A program made the position numbers and the translations under genes. Of a DNA stretch of 64,000 bases, positions 25,701 through 36,793 are shown in pieces (the first letter of the stretch is position 1; each line of letters starts with the position of its first letter). The notes beneath the pieces are model-generated. The model was not told the origin of the DNA and ran no database searches. It saw only the letters and a list, made by a program, of their open reading frames with translations. This stretch comes from Tilletia caries (taxonomy: Eukaryota > Basidiomycota > Exobasidiomycetes > Tilletiales > Tilletiaceae), in contig JALUTQ010000009.1 of the NCBI GenBank assembly GCA_032718865.1, positions 310,001 through 374,000 on the forward strand, read 5' to 3'.

Positions 25701-28150
25701 CGGAATCTCGGGCGAGCAGCAGTTGAACTCGGGATATATCGAGAACTATCGCAGTAACCTCATCGTCAACCTGTTGCAAAACCAGGTTAGCCAGCAGGCG
25801 CAGTCGCAGTCGCAGTCGCAGTCGCAGTCGCAGCCTCAGCCTCAGCCTCAGCAACAGCCTCAGCAACAGCAACAGCCGCCGCAGCTTCAACAACAGCAAC
25901 CACCCTCGACACCGCAGGAAGCTTTTGTTCCAACCGCCGCCATGGGTACCGTTCCAGCCCCGCAAGGAGGCAGTGCTGTTGCGCCAAGCAACGAGAAGGG
26001 TGGCGTCACACTTCCGCCTCACCTCCAGCCCCAATACTCGGTCTCTGATCTGCAGCTGCTGATGCATGAGCTGGGCGAGAACGAGCCTGCTGGTCAAGCA
26101 CGGACTGATGTCCTCGCTGCCGCCGAGGCGCGTCCGCTGGCGACGTACTACTCCTCGATTCCGCTCGTTGCCGAGGTCTGCAAGAACCGTCGCTTCGACC
26201 CGAACCGACTGCGCGAGATCCGTCGACTCATGGACAGTCCCAACTTCTCCACGGCCGAGGTGGACAACTTGGCGCAGGAGTACATGAAGGACATTGTCGA
26301 CCTCGCTGCGGACTACATCGGGAACACGGCTGTGCAGAAATTCTTTGAGCGCGCCTCGGAGAACTGCAAGTACATGATGCTGGAAGAGCTCGCGCCGCAC
26401 TTGGCGATGATCGGGATCCACAAGAACGGTACCTGGTCGGCTCAGAAGATAATCGAGAGCTGTAGGCGTCCGGACCAGGTCGAGCTCATCTCCAAGCACC
26501 TGCGGCCCTACGTGCCTCCACTGATGCTCGACCAATTCGGCAACTACGTCGTCCAGTGCGTGCTGCCGTTCTGCTCGCCCGCCTCTGACTTCGTGTTCGA
26601 CGCGATGGTCGACCGGATCTGGGAGGTAGCGCAAGGTCGATTCGGAGCACGCAGCATGCGCGCCTGTCTCGAGAACAACAACCATGTCACGCGTCGACAA
26701 ATCAAGCGGGTTGCCTGTGCGATTATCTTGCACGCCGTGCCGCTTTCGACGAACGCGAATGGCGCTCTGCTGCTTACGTGGCTTCTGGACACGTCTAATC
26801 TGGCCGCTCGCTACCGTCTGCTCGCACCCCGCTTTGCGCCGCATCTTGCTCAGCTTTGCACGCACAAGCTTTCGCACATCACCATATGGCGTCTGGTCAG
26901 TCAGAACAAGGACATGAGTGCTTCGAGGCTCATCCTGGACACGCTGTTTGGCAAGGCTGGAGCGGGTGAGAGGGATGATGACAATGCTGCGTCGGAGAGG
27001 GCGAGGGGATCCAAGGAAATCTCACCGCTTGAAGAGATTGTTGTTGATCAGGTGAGTCAGATTCTTAGGCTCCTCTTCACTATGCATATGGACTATGATA
27101 CTGACCCCTTATGTATTTCTTTGGTTGCAGCTTCATGGATCGGGATTCATTGCTAAGGTGCTAGCAAGCCCTGTGGTGGAAGCTATGAAGACGGATGGAC
27201 GACCGGACAAGCCGCGATACGTTGCACAAGTGCGCAAACTGCTCGTACGCAATCGTCTCGTCGGCATGCCTGCATACCGTCGCCTTCTTGAAGAAGTCGG
27301 TTTGGCCGAGACGCTTCCTGCTGCTGTGGCCCCTCCGCCACAAGCACTTGCTCCAGGACCTCCGCCGCCTCTGCTGCACGGTCTCACCTCGCCGCCTCCG
27401 TTTGGCATGATGGCTGGTGGGCTCCCGCCAGGCGTTGGTCTCCCTCATCCTCATTCCCATCTCCCTCCACCGCCACCTCCTGGCGCTCCAGCTTTGCCAG
27501 AGCAAGGGATGTCACCTCCGCCCATCCCGCCACAGCTTCTCGCGGCGGCGGTGGCCGGAAACCATGCGGCGTTGCAAGAGCTCGTCCATATGGGTTTCCT
27601 GCCGCCGGGTGCGGTTCCACTTCCTGGTGGCGCAGGGACTGGCATGGACCCGGCTCAGCTGAATGACATGATGGGCCAGATGCAATTGGGCCAGCAAATG
27701 TATGGTCAGGGTGGACCGGCTCCTCCTCCTTTCGGCGGTGCGCCTCCAGGTCACCTCGGTGGCGTCGGCGGCGGTGGTCGTGGTCAACCAGGAATGGGTG
27801 GTCCACCTGGACATGGGCACGGACATGGGCACGGACACGCGCATGCACACTCGCACGGACACGGGCACGGTCACGGACACCACAATTCGCAGAGCGTCGA
27901 CTTTTATTCAATGTCACCCGAACAAGCCGTTGGATCAGGCCTTCTTTCGCCACCTCCAGCGCCACGAAGCATGGGTTGGCCGGCCCAACCTGCTCCTCCT
28001 CAATCGTCTTTTATGGGTTCCTTCAGTCCTTGGGATACTGCCGACCTGCCTAATCCGGGAGGACCTTTCGGGCGGCCTGCTGCGCGAACAGGACGTGGTG
28101 GTCGTCCTTCTACGTCGCCCTTCGCACCCGGTCCTGCGCCAAGACGGTGA
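20410..28150 (+). CDS. RRM + Pumilio-repeat RNA-binding protein (JSN1/PUF2-like)
   Basis: Three coding exons: 20410-24957, 25057-27051 and 27131-28150, all in phase, giving about 2,520 residues. The N-terminal 1,450 residues are low complexity (Ser, Gly, Gln, Ala runs). Two RRMs follow: SLWIGNLDSSVTGQELTRAF to ECGFVNFIDLDDAVRARED, and ALWIGSIPNTTTQADLLNIF to NCGFINFERVDDAMLARTAL. After a poly-Gln linker come Pumilio repeats (AADYIGNTAVQKFFERASEN, HKNGTWSAQKIIESC, QFGNYVVQCVLPF, QGRFGARSMRACLE), then a Pro/Gly/His-rich tail. RRM followed by PUF repeats is the architecture of yeast Jsn1/Puf2, which bind mRNA 3' UTRs in the cytoplasm. It is much longer than the yeast proteins because of low-complexity extensions. 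The chosen ATG follows a probable 5'-UTR intron. Confidence 0.88.
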
Positions 28151-28823
28151 ACCGACGAATATCTGCGAGGTTCCTTGTTACCCCATCCATTTAAACAGCC
28201 TTTCCTATCAACAATACCACGACCGGCCAGCAAGCCGATGTCATGAAAAGACTGGGATGACCGGTTCCAGTTGCACCCCCAAAACATGCCTGCGAAACCA
28301 ATGCTACAGACAACAGAAACCTCGACCAACGACGTCAAACTGCAAAAGAATCACCCCCGACCCAAGATTTCTCAACCAAACGTATCTGCCCACCAACTGT
28401 CTTCACCTTCACATCAACCAGTCTCAAAATGAAAATCTCAAGGTACCCCATACAGCCCCAACAAAGAGGCTCAGCTGTCATTCGTCCTCGCAGCGGTTTC
28501 GAAAACTGCCCCCCGAACTCAGAACTTCATCGTTAAAGCAGGCAAAACCAACTTCTTTTTTTCCAGTCTCGTTCCTTCTCTCTCCCCACCAAAATTGCGT
28601 TCTACACACTTCTTCCGCTTCATCGTCGAGACGGCTGCTTTCACAGATCTTCTCTCTACTACTTCTCTTCTGGTTTTTCTCACACAAATCTTTACAACGT
28701 TTCACGTCATGATCTCTTGCTCCTCGTCGTCCTTGTGTGCCTGGTGGAGAGGGCGGTCTATATAGTGAGGTCTTGCATGGGACTCTCGTTTGCCAGATGG
28801 GAGGACCATTTATGATGGATTGT
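28151..28823. other. Convergent 3' flanks
   Basis: 670 bp between the stop codons of the Pumilio gene (+) and the tRNA synthetase gene (-). It is rich in short pyrimidine tracts with no convincing ORF, and presumably holds both 3' UTRs. Confidence 0.5.
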
Positions 28824-31512
28824 TTACGAAGTGGGAAGGCGGCCCTTTTTGCTCCCCTTCTTGGGCTCCTTTTGACCTGGGGAAGAGGCATGGGGAGGAG
28901 GGGAAGGCAAAGGAGGGAACAATGGCTCCATCTTCTGCCCATCCGTCCTAAACCTGAGCGAGACGACGTCCCGCAACGTCTGTGCACCCTCCCACGTCGT
29001 CACCTCCTGTCCCTGCTCCTGCTCCTGCTGGTGCTGCTGCCCTTGCAAATCGAGTCTGTCGAGAAGCACAGCCATTCGCTCTGGCATCACAGTCGCGCCG
29101 AGGAGGATGCCGGCCAGACGGAGCGTCTCGGTCGAGTAGTAGACCGCGCGTTGGACCGTCGAAAGGCTGGCGTGGGCGGACCATGGTTCGAGGCGGGTGA
29201 TGAGTTTGTTTGCCTTTTTAGTTTCCGTTTCGGTTTGGGTCGGTTAGATGATTGCGGTTTGTCAGATAGTTGTGAAAGAGGAATGGGGGGTGGGGGGGGG
29301 AGGTCGGACTCACTTCGGCGACGGCGTCATGTACGGCCTGTAATGCCTTGGACAGCTGAAAGCGCTGCATATAAGTGTCGAACACACCAGCCAACTCCTT
29401 GATCTGGCGCTCCAAATTCTCATCCTCCGGAAGCACCGGACTCGGTCGGGGTACCTTCACCTCCGCCATTTCTTCTTGTCGACCCTCTTGTCCATCCGTG
29501 AGCCGTTGGAGGACTTTAGGCGCCAGCGCGCGACTGGTCAAGCCTCCTATTTGGCTTTGGAGGTTCTTGCGGTGGTATTCCCTCAGTATGCTCTCGTTGT
29601 AATCCGAGTCCGTGGCAAGATTGCCACCGATGCGCATAAGGTACCATCTCAAAACGTCTACCGATCCCCAGTTGGAGCTTTCGCCTGTCGTCGTCGTTGT
29701 TGGCGGTGACGTCGAGGATGGAGGGTGCGGACGGAACTGTTGGAGGGCGACGAAGGGGTCGACGACGTTTCCCAGTGATTTGCTCATCTTGGACTTGTTC
29801 ATCGTCCAATGGGCGTGGGCGACGATGTGGCGGGGCAGCGGCAACTTGGCGGCCATGAGCATGGCGGGCCAGTAGATTGCGTGGAACCTAACCAGGGAGA
29901 TATGACAGAGAATGTGAGCACCTTCACTCTGTGAGTGATCCTGGGGTTGACAAAAGAAAGACTCCAGCCACAAAGTACGTACCGGATAATATCTTTCCCT
30001 ACGACATGAACGTCAGCAGGCCACGCGCTTCCTTCCCACTCATCCTTCCCCTCTTCCCCTCCTCCTCCATCGCCACTCGTCGTCGCCGTCTTCCAAGGGA
30101 AGCCAGTGACCGTGAGATAATTGACAAGCGCATCAACCCAAACATAGATCGTATGTCCCTCCTCATCACCAGGGACAGGGATGCCCCAATGTAACCTCGA
30201 GCGCGGCCTAGATACGCTCAGATCGGGGAGTGGGCCCGACTCGAGCTCGGCGATGAGGGCATCATGTTGTGAAGGTGGTTGGAGGGGTGTCGTAAAGCGG
30301 TCGGTCGTCGTTGTTGTTGTTGATGTTGAAGAGGGATAGAAAGAAGGTGGAAGAGGTCGGGATGATGTGTGCCAGGTGAGGAGGGCGTCGCGGAAGAGGG
30401 AGAGGCGGAACTTGTAGCTCTCCTCAGACGACCATTCGACGCGCTGACCGGTTTCGATGGATTCCTACCAGCACGAAAGGCGTATGGGATGGTTTTCAGT
30501 GAGTAATGTGAATACTTGGAGAGCTTCGGGGTCGCTTCTTCCTTTGCCCCTCACCATGTGCTTTTCTCCCGTCTTGGGATCGACGCGTTCTCGAATCTGT
30601 GTCTCGGTATAGAAGGCTTCGTCTGAGACCGCGTACCAGCCACTGTGTTCGCCCTTGTAGATGTATCCTCCCTCTTGCAATCGACGCTGAGGTAGATCAA
30701 TCCAGAAACAGGAAGGTAAGAGAGGGAGGCACTGCGGACGAGGACGGTAGGTCCACTCACCCAAATCTCTCGCACGGCTTCTGCATGCTGAGGTTCCGTA
30801 GTTCGGATGAAATGAGTATGGCTCAAGTTGGCCGCGTCGGCAAGGTCCTGGAACAAGGAGAGCGCGAATCAGCTGAAGGGAAAGATGATCCTTGAACTTG
30901 TTTCTCTCCTGAGAAGGGAAGACGCACTCGGAAACGCATGCTGATGCGATCGCACAACGCCTTGGGATCCTCTCCCGACGTTTCTGCGACTTTCTGAATT
31001 TTGAGACCATGTTCGTCGGTGCCTGTGCTGAAGATTGGTTGAACGCTCTCTGGGAGGGAAGTGGATGAAGACGAAGAAGACAAGGAGAAGGGAGACCATC
31101 CGCGATATCTCCAGGCGTGATAGCGTGCGAGGACATCGGCGACAAGGTCGGAGTGGAGATGACCGATATGGGGCGCTGCGTTGACGTAGAAGATGGGCGT
31201 GGTGACAAAGAACGGCTTTGGCTTTGGCTTCGAGGGAGTGGTAGCTGGCTTGAATGTAAACACGGGTGGTTGGGATTGGGATTGGGATTGGGATTGGGAT
31301 TGGGATTGGGATTGGGATTGGGATTGGGATTGGGATTGGGATTGGGATTGAGATGAGTAGGGATGTATGCGCAGGAGGGATGGTGAGCTTCGCATTCTCG
31401 ATGCTCCCAGATCGAAAGCGAGGGATGAGGAGCATCGTCCTACCCGGCCAGCGTAGCAGACCTTCACCGCTGCCGTCGCCCTCGCCATCGCTGCCATTGC
31501 TGCCAGTGCCAT
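28824..31512 (-). CDS. MSM1: Mitochondrial methionyl-tRNA synthetase
   Basis: About six exons on the minus strand. The first has a basic presequence (MALAAMAAMARATAAVKVCY), then a Ser-Gln repeat encoded by a hexanucleotide tract. The class I catalytic core follows: FFVTTPIFYVNAAPHIGHLH (HIGH-type HIGHLH), FSTGTDEHGLKIQKVAETSG, YKGEHSGWYAVSDEAFYTE, LHWGIPVPGD with IYVWVDALVNYLT, VVGKDIIRFHAIYWPAML and NKSKMSKSLGNVVDPF (KMSKS loop). The last exon has an anticodon-binding helical part (EPWSAHASLSTVQRAVYYST) and ends KKGSKKGRLPTS. It charges mitochondrial tRNA-Met with methionine. The presequence and single-domain length match mitochondrial rather than cytosolic enzymes. Exon borders between 29,200 and 30,930 are approximate. 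Confidence 0.87.
31270..31350. repeat. Hexanucleotide tract (GGGATT)n inside a coding exon
   Basis: About 13 tandem copies of GGGATT on the plus strand. On the coding minus strand the same bases read AATCCC and encode alternating Ser-Gln in the mitochondrial presequence. Confidence 0.85.
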
Positions 31513-32141
31513 GTTCGAACTCCTCTCTTTCCTTCCTCGATTCCGAGATGGAAGCGCTGCAACTGCAAGTCGAAGCTGCGAATTGTGGGCATGATCATGA
31601 GTGCCGTTCCCGACCCGTTCTCCCTGTCCTATCTAATCTTATCTAGTCGACCCGACGAGCTCTTTCAGTTTCACCGCAGCTTTTAACCATGGAAAATCAT
31701 GACCCACAAGAGAACCTCAAAGGCCGCGAACCACATCAATTGCACCATCCTCGCTCCTCGACTGCCCACGGGGACGGGACAAAGGCGTCAGCACCTTGTC
31801 CTTGTTCTGCGCACTCGTCATCGCGGTGGTCGGTCGCGGAGGGGCCCCCCCGCCGGCTGCCAGCCGCCAGGCAGGTCGCAGGGATCCGCGACGTCGTTAT
31901 TGCGCAAGGACGGCTTATAGTGTCCAGATATCGAGCACACGAGGCGCCAGGCGGAAGTAGTATGGGACCTCGCTGATCATCCTCCGAATAATCAAGAGTA
32001 GTGGCGGCTCGGTGTCCAGAGATTCTCGCTCTTGATAAAGGGTGCACGCGGAACCTCTGGAGATGCGCACCTCAGCGGTTGTGGTAGGTTGTCGCTTGTC
32101 GTTGTCACTGACTTGTCCGCTGCGGGATCGCGATCTGCATG
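31513..32141. other. Divergent promoter region
   Basis: 630 bp between the tRNA synthetase start and the bHLH gene. No convincing ORF is seen. It contains the TATA-like element at 32142 on its right edge. Confidence 0.45.
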
Positions 32142-32150
32142 TATATATAA
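32142..32150 (+). promoter_or_regulatory. TATA box of bHLH gene
   Basis: TATATATAA, 123 bp before the ATG at 32273, followed by a pyrimidine-rich leader. Confidence 0.6.
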
Positions 32151-32272
32151 GAGCTCGCTGACCCTTCCTTCCCTCGGCGTCCTTCTACCCAGAGTGTCGT
32201 GTTTGACCTTCCCTCCTCCCCTTGTCGTCTTTCCCTCTTTCCCCTTCCCAAATACCACAGCCTCAATTAGAC

Positions 32273-34146
32273 ATGTCTACCGGTCCCACCCAGTTGATGC
32301 CGGCCCTGCCCGCGTTCCGGCACGCTTCCCATCACCATCACCACCCTGACGCGACGGCCCCTGCTACTGTACCCGCCACCGCCTCTAGACAGCAACACCG
32401 GCCATCTGCTTCCACCCATCCCTCACCTTTCTACCACCATCAACAGCATCGCCCTGTCCCCTCGTACCAGCAGGACTCGGCCCTCCGTCGGAACACTAGC
32501 GAAGGCAAGCGCTCCGCAGACTCGTCTGCCCCAAAACACTATGACCAGCAACAGCAGAGCTCCATCTGGACTCTCGTCGACAGTACACGCGTGCCTAGCG
32601 AGGCTGTCCTTCCTCCCCTCCGAGGATTCCAACTTCTGGTCGATGCTGCCAATGTAGCCACTGCCAAGGACAACACGTCCAACGTGACTTCGACCTCGAG
32701 TACGGTCCCAGTTCGGGAGGTCGCGTCCTTCCGGAAATCAGCCTCGCTTGAAATTGAGGAATCCTTGCAGCAAGAACAAACAGGACGGGGTCGAAGTCGT
32801 CGTCGCGCCGCGCCTGTGCCTGGCTCGCTCTCCGAGCGGGCTTCGCCTCCTCTCTTTCTGAATGGTGCGACGACTGAGGAAGGCGGCCGTCAGTCGCGAA
32901 AGCGCAAGCAGGGTCACGACGATGATGACGACAGTGAGGGGCAAGATGCGTACGAGGATGGAGCACGAGGGGAGGAGGATGATGATGATGAGGATGATGA
33001 CGACGACGACGAGTTCATCCCTCCCCAACCCCTCCCTCCGCAAAGCACCATCTGCCGCACCCTCGCTCCCCACTCCTTGATCGAGGACGCACCCAAGACA
33101 TCCACCACCGCCGCCGCCAGGAACAAGAAAGGCACCGCCGCCATGACGACTACCACCACCGAACCCAGCACTTCGTCCAAGCAATCAAAGAAGAAGTGTC
33201 CCTGCCGCCCGCGCTCCCGCAAGACTTCGCACTCGGTGATCGAACGTCGACGTCGACAGAAGATCAACGAGCGACTCATCCATCTGCAATGCTCCGTGCC
33301 CGCCTGTAAAGAGGAGGCGGAGATGCTCTTGCGCAGTCGGAAGGGCCGGGGTGGGATTCCTTCTTCGACGACGACGGCCACCAGAGGGAAGGGACGGGGT
33401 AAGGCCTCAGGGGCAGGGACGGCGGGCTCGGTGGCGAGTCGGGAGAAAGAGATTGAAGCGCAGCAGGAGGCGATGATTCGGTCTAAGTTGGAGAGTGCGC
33501 TTGTGGTGGAGAAGCTGTGTGTGATCAGTCATACCGTTGGTGAGTTCTATTCTCCTATGCTTCCCTCCCACCGCGGGTCTTGATCCTTGGGCCATACATT
33601 CTCTGACATACTTTCCTTCTAACAGACTACGTCGCCGAGCTCGAAGCCCGTCTGGCATCGTACCGCGAGGCATTCGCCCGAGCAGGCCTACCCGAACCTT
33701 CGTTCGTCCTACCCGCCTCCGACTCGCACACCTGTTCGGCCGCCCACATCACCGCCCACACCCACGACCTCGAGGACGAAGTAGAAGACGACGACGAAGA
33801 GGGGGATGATCAAGAAGTTGATGATGATGAGGAGCAGGACGATGGATCTGAGGATGGAGCAGGGAAGTGTGAGCATGGGAACCCTCTTGCAGCCGGGGGA
33901 CGAAGGGTCAGTCAGGCTGGGACGACGAAGAGGAAGCGACAAGGCAGCAATGCGAGCATGAGTGCGAGCGCGAGCGAGACGCCGAGTCCGACTCTGGCTG
34001 CTTCTGCCGGCCCTTCGATGTCGAGCACGAGCACGAACGCGAGCACGGGAACGGGGACGGGGACGGGTAATGGTCAGGTACCTCGGAAGCGGAGGAGACA
34101 TTGGGGCCGGGGCGAGGGCCCGCTCGTGGACGACCTTCCTCAGTGA
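32273..34146 (+). CDS. Basic helix-loop-helix transcription factor
   Basis: Two exons, 32273-33539 and 33626-34146, joined in phase (GTGAGT..CAG), giving 595 residues. A His/Gln-rich N-terminus is followed by an acidic region (runs of Asp/Glu near nt 32920-33010) and a basic region SHSVIERRRRQKINERLIHL carrying the E-x-x-R-R signature of E-box-binding bHLH proteins. An unusually long loop with SRKGRGG and TRGKGRGKASG sequence comes next, then helix 2 (KLESALVVEKLCVISHTV) running into DYVAELEARLASYRE across the intron. The C-terminus is acidic and then basic (GQVPRKRRRHWGRGEG). It should act in the nucleus as a dimeric DNA-binding regulator; its targets cannot be read from sequence. The ATG at 32273 was chosen because the frame upstream has no ATG and a TATA box lies 123 bp before it. 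Confidence 0.85.
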
Positions 34147-34266
34147 ATAAAGGGACGTGTCGTCCATTGTATTTTGCGTTCTCTCGGACTGTCAACCGGC
34201 ATGGATGTTATGCATACCATACATGCCTGATACCACTGCCCCAGTCGCATCCCCCAGTGAGTCGGT

Positions 34267-35468
34267 CACTGCTACCATGGGGGTTGTTTTAAGGGGTGTA
34301 AGACGCTTGTGGAACGCACGTGTTCACCTCATGTTATAATTTTCTATTTTGTTCCGCTGATTTGGGTGTTAAATCACCTTCTCACAGGAGAAATGGCCCT
34401 CCCAATCTCTTTGTCAATCCTCCGAATAGGTACAGCTATTGGGCAAGATTGGGATTTGTCAATACCTTAAGGGTATTGTCGTACCTATTGCAGGTTCAGG
34501 GATTTTGGACCTATTTTTAGCGCAGAAGACCACCAGACGAGTCTCACCTCACCCGTGTTTGGAGTATCTTCGACGCGACGACGCGTCAAGTCACGTGCTC
34601 AGTCCTGACCTTACAGATGCTCGGGCCCAAACGCGGCAGGATCACCGCGGGCATAGGCCCATTGAATTACGCTTGCCTGATATACTCTCCTCGCGGAATG
34701 GCAAGGCGGGGGGTGGCGCACTCATCGCGTGGCCGCGCTCCCAGCGTCAGCATCCTCCGCGAGCCGGGGCAGGTGTCCAGACGACCGCCACCCATCCAGA
34801 TCGCCTCCAGAAAAGGGTAGCGGGTTGGGATTGAGACTCTGAAACTTTTTAGCGTCAAAAACCAGTTTCAATTTAAAGGGATTGGGTTTTTACAACAGCT
34901 TGTCAGGCGTATCTCTCAATGACAAGGCTATTGGACCCCCCCCCCCCCCCCCAATAGCATAGCTGTTGTATAGCTATTGCTCTAAACAATCCTAACCCCC
35001 TTTCTCCTGTGTCTAATGGTGTTAAAACCCAGTAGGCATAGTGATCACGTGACTGCTGCAGGGACGCGGGAAGGTGTCGCCGTGTCCTGCGGTTTGCGCA
35101 GCCGTGTGCGATGGTTAGGGAACGGGAGCTGTTTGTCCAGGGTGAGGCTGGTACTGAGTGATAGCATGTTGATGAGACAGGTGACAGGTCAGAGAGTGAG
35201 TGATGCAGTTGAAGCTCGGGCCGTGTGAGCCGGAATGCCGAATGAGTCCCGCCAACGTCAGTCGCGAAATATAAAAAAAAAAAAATTCTCAACCATTTTG
35301 CAAAACCCTCTAAAGCATGAGTCCGCACCACCTAAAACGCTGCAGTTTTTGCCTAACCCTTAAAACGCCTCCACAACAGGGATGTTTTGAGAGAACCGTA
35401 AAATCATTGTAAAACAAATTATTACGAAGTGCTATACACCCCTTAAAACAACCCCCATGGTAGCAGTG
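34267..35468 (+). mobile_element. CACTA-like MITE, hosting a nested MITE
   Basis: Inverted ends of 34 bp: CACTGCTACCATGGGGG at 34267-34300, with its reverse complement at 35435-35468. Both sides are flanked by GGT (34264-34266 and 35469-35471). Without the nested element at 34383-35011 it is about 570 bp long and non-coding. An additional short inverted match (CCAGTGAGT / ACTCACTGG) lies just outside and may belong to an older element. Confidence 0.7.
34383..35011 (-). mobile_element. MITE copy 2 (CACAGGAGAAA termini, 3-bp duplication TCT)
   Basis: A 629-bp element in inverted orientation relative to 13151-13774 and nearly identical to it. Flanks are TCT on both sides (34380-34382 and 35012-35014). 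It contains a long C-run near 34936-34953. It is inserted inside the outer element with CACTGCTACC ends, so it is younger. Confidence 0.75.
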
Positions 35469-35833
35469 GGTGTTGCGAACTCACTGGCGGCGTTTGGATT
35501 TTGGAACGTCGGAATTGGGTGGAGCGAGTTTTCGTTCGGTAAAACACGAAGCAGGTTTTGCCCCTTTATTTTTGCACAGCATGACGTCGGGAAGGCCGGC
35601 AAGCAAAGATCTCCCATCTCCCCTCGCACAAGCGCACAGGTCGTCTTCCAATTTCCATATCGCTTTCGCTCTGTCCCCCTTTGTGCGCGGCGAGCATTCC
35701 CCGCCATTTATTCGATAGCTCTGCCCTCATCGTCTGACCACTGCTTTGGCTTTGAGTTCTGACCTGGTCGGGCAACTTGTCCTTGCTGGGAGTATAGTGT
35801 GGATGGCTGTGCATTTTCCGGTCTGGAAAGTTG

Positions 35834-35842
35834 GGACTGGGG
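35834..35842 (+). repeat. Left 9-bp target-site duplication, copy 1
   Basis: GGACTGGGG, identical to 43209-43217, directly abutting the inverted terminal repeats of the DUF6589/RecQ element. Confidence 0.85.
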
Positions 35843-35926
35843 TAATCACAACGTGTGACCGCCGGCGTGCCCGGCGACGCCGCAAGGCGGTCACATGACA
35901 AGTGCTGAGGTTTCCGGCAGAGCTGG
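35843..35926 (+). repeat. Left terminal inverted repeat with hairpin, copy 1
   Basis: TAATCACAAC, then a hairpin GTGACCGCC (35855-35863) / GGCGGTCAC (35886-35894) with an inner GGCGT/ACGCC stem, then GTTTCC and GGCAGAGCTGG. The order of blocks matches the right end read inwards, but the stem sequence differs. Confidence 0.8.
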
Positions 35927-36793
35927 AAGCGGAGTTACCAAAGTCACACACGATCACCCTTCATTCTGCCAGATGCTATCCTGCTGCTGATACTCACGTC
36001 AACATCGAGCAAGCCCATCTGCACACTGTGAGCAAGCAGATATCAAGGCCCAACAGTTCCTATCACACGCTGACCTCTTCTCTCTGTCTCTGCGCTCGCT
36101 GACTATCGCATCTATACTGTTTCCCCTCTTCCTCCCTGCTGACTCTTTCCCATCCTCTACTGTTGTCCCAACCTTCCAACAGGCACATCCCCTCCTTCTA
36201 CCGCGCATCAAGAGCCAACGCGCAGCCTTCGGTGACTCCTGGCAGTCTTGCTGGTTGTGCTTGCGGGGTTCTCGTGCGCGTGTCCTGTCGTCACGTAGCT
36301 GTGAAGTGTGAGTACCGCGTAGTCATTCTAGTCTTCTCTCCAAGCGGCAAGCGTCATCTTTCTGACTTCCTAATTCCCAACCGTGCACAGTTCATCAGAA
36401 GACGACATCCGCGCCTCCTCAGTCCTCGTATACGGTATATGTGAGTGCGGAGTGTCCTTTTTATCATCAACACTTGCGCGACTATTTCACAATGATGCCT
36501 AAGCCTAACCCCCAGTGTTTTTTTCGCATTTTTCAGAACACTGCTCAATTCAAATCGGTATTTCTGCCTTGTTCGACGTGTGTACTGGCTGTGCCTGGAT
36601 TTATAAGTCTGAGATTCACAGCAAAGCGATTAAGGTGAGCTGAGCCCAGATGGGATTCTTCACAATCACCAGTTGGCGATTGGCTCTAGACTCTAGTCTC
36701 CTACACATTCTGCTTTTTATGCTCGATGTAGGACGCTGAAAGCTGACGCATTTACATGACTTTTTTCCTTTTCTCTTCGATCAGCATTCAGCT

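Noticed and set aside
25117..26877. 586-codon minus-strand ORF inside the Pumilio gene
   Set aside because: It is antisense to the RRM and PUF domains, which are unmistakable on the plus strand. Its composition (Arg/Leu-rich) is that of a shadow frame.
32222..32272. Earlier start of the bHLH protein
   Set aside because: The codon at 32222 is TTG. The first ATG in frame is 32273, with a TATA box at a sensible distance.
34253..35488. Third, outermost element with CCAGTGAGT inverted ends
   Set aside because: The inverted match is only 9 bp, and flanks show no duplication of a length expected for such ends.
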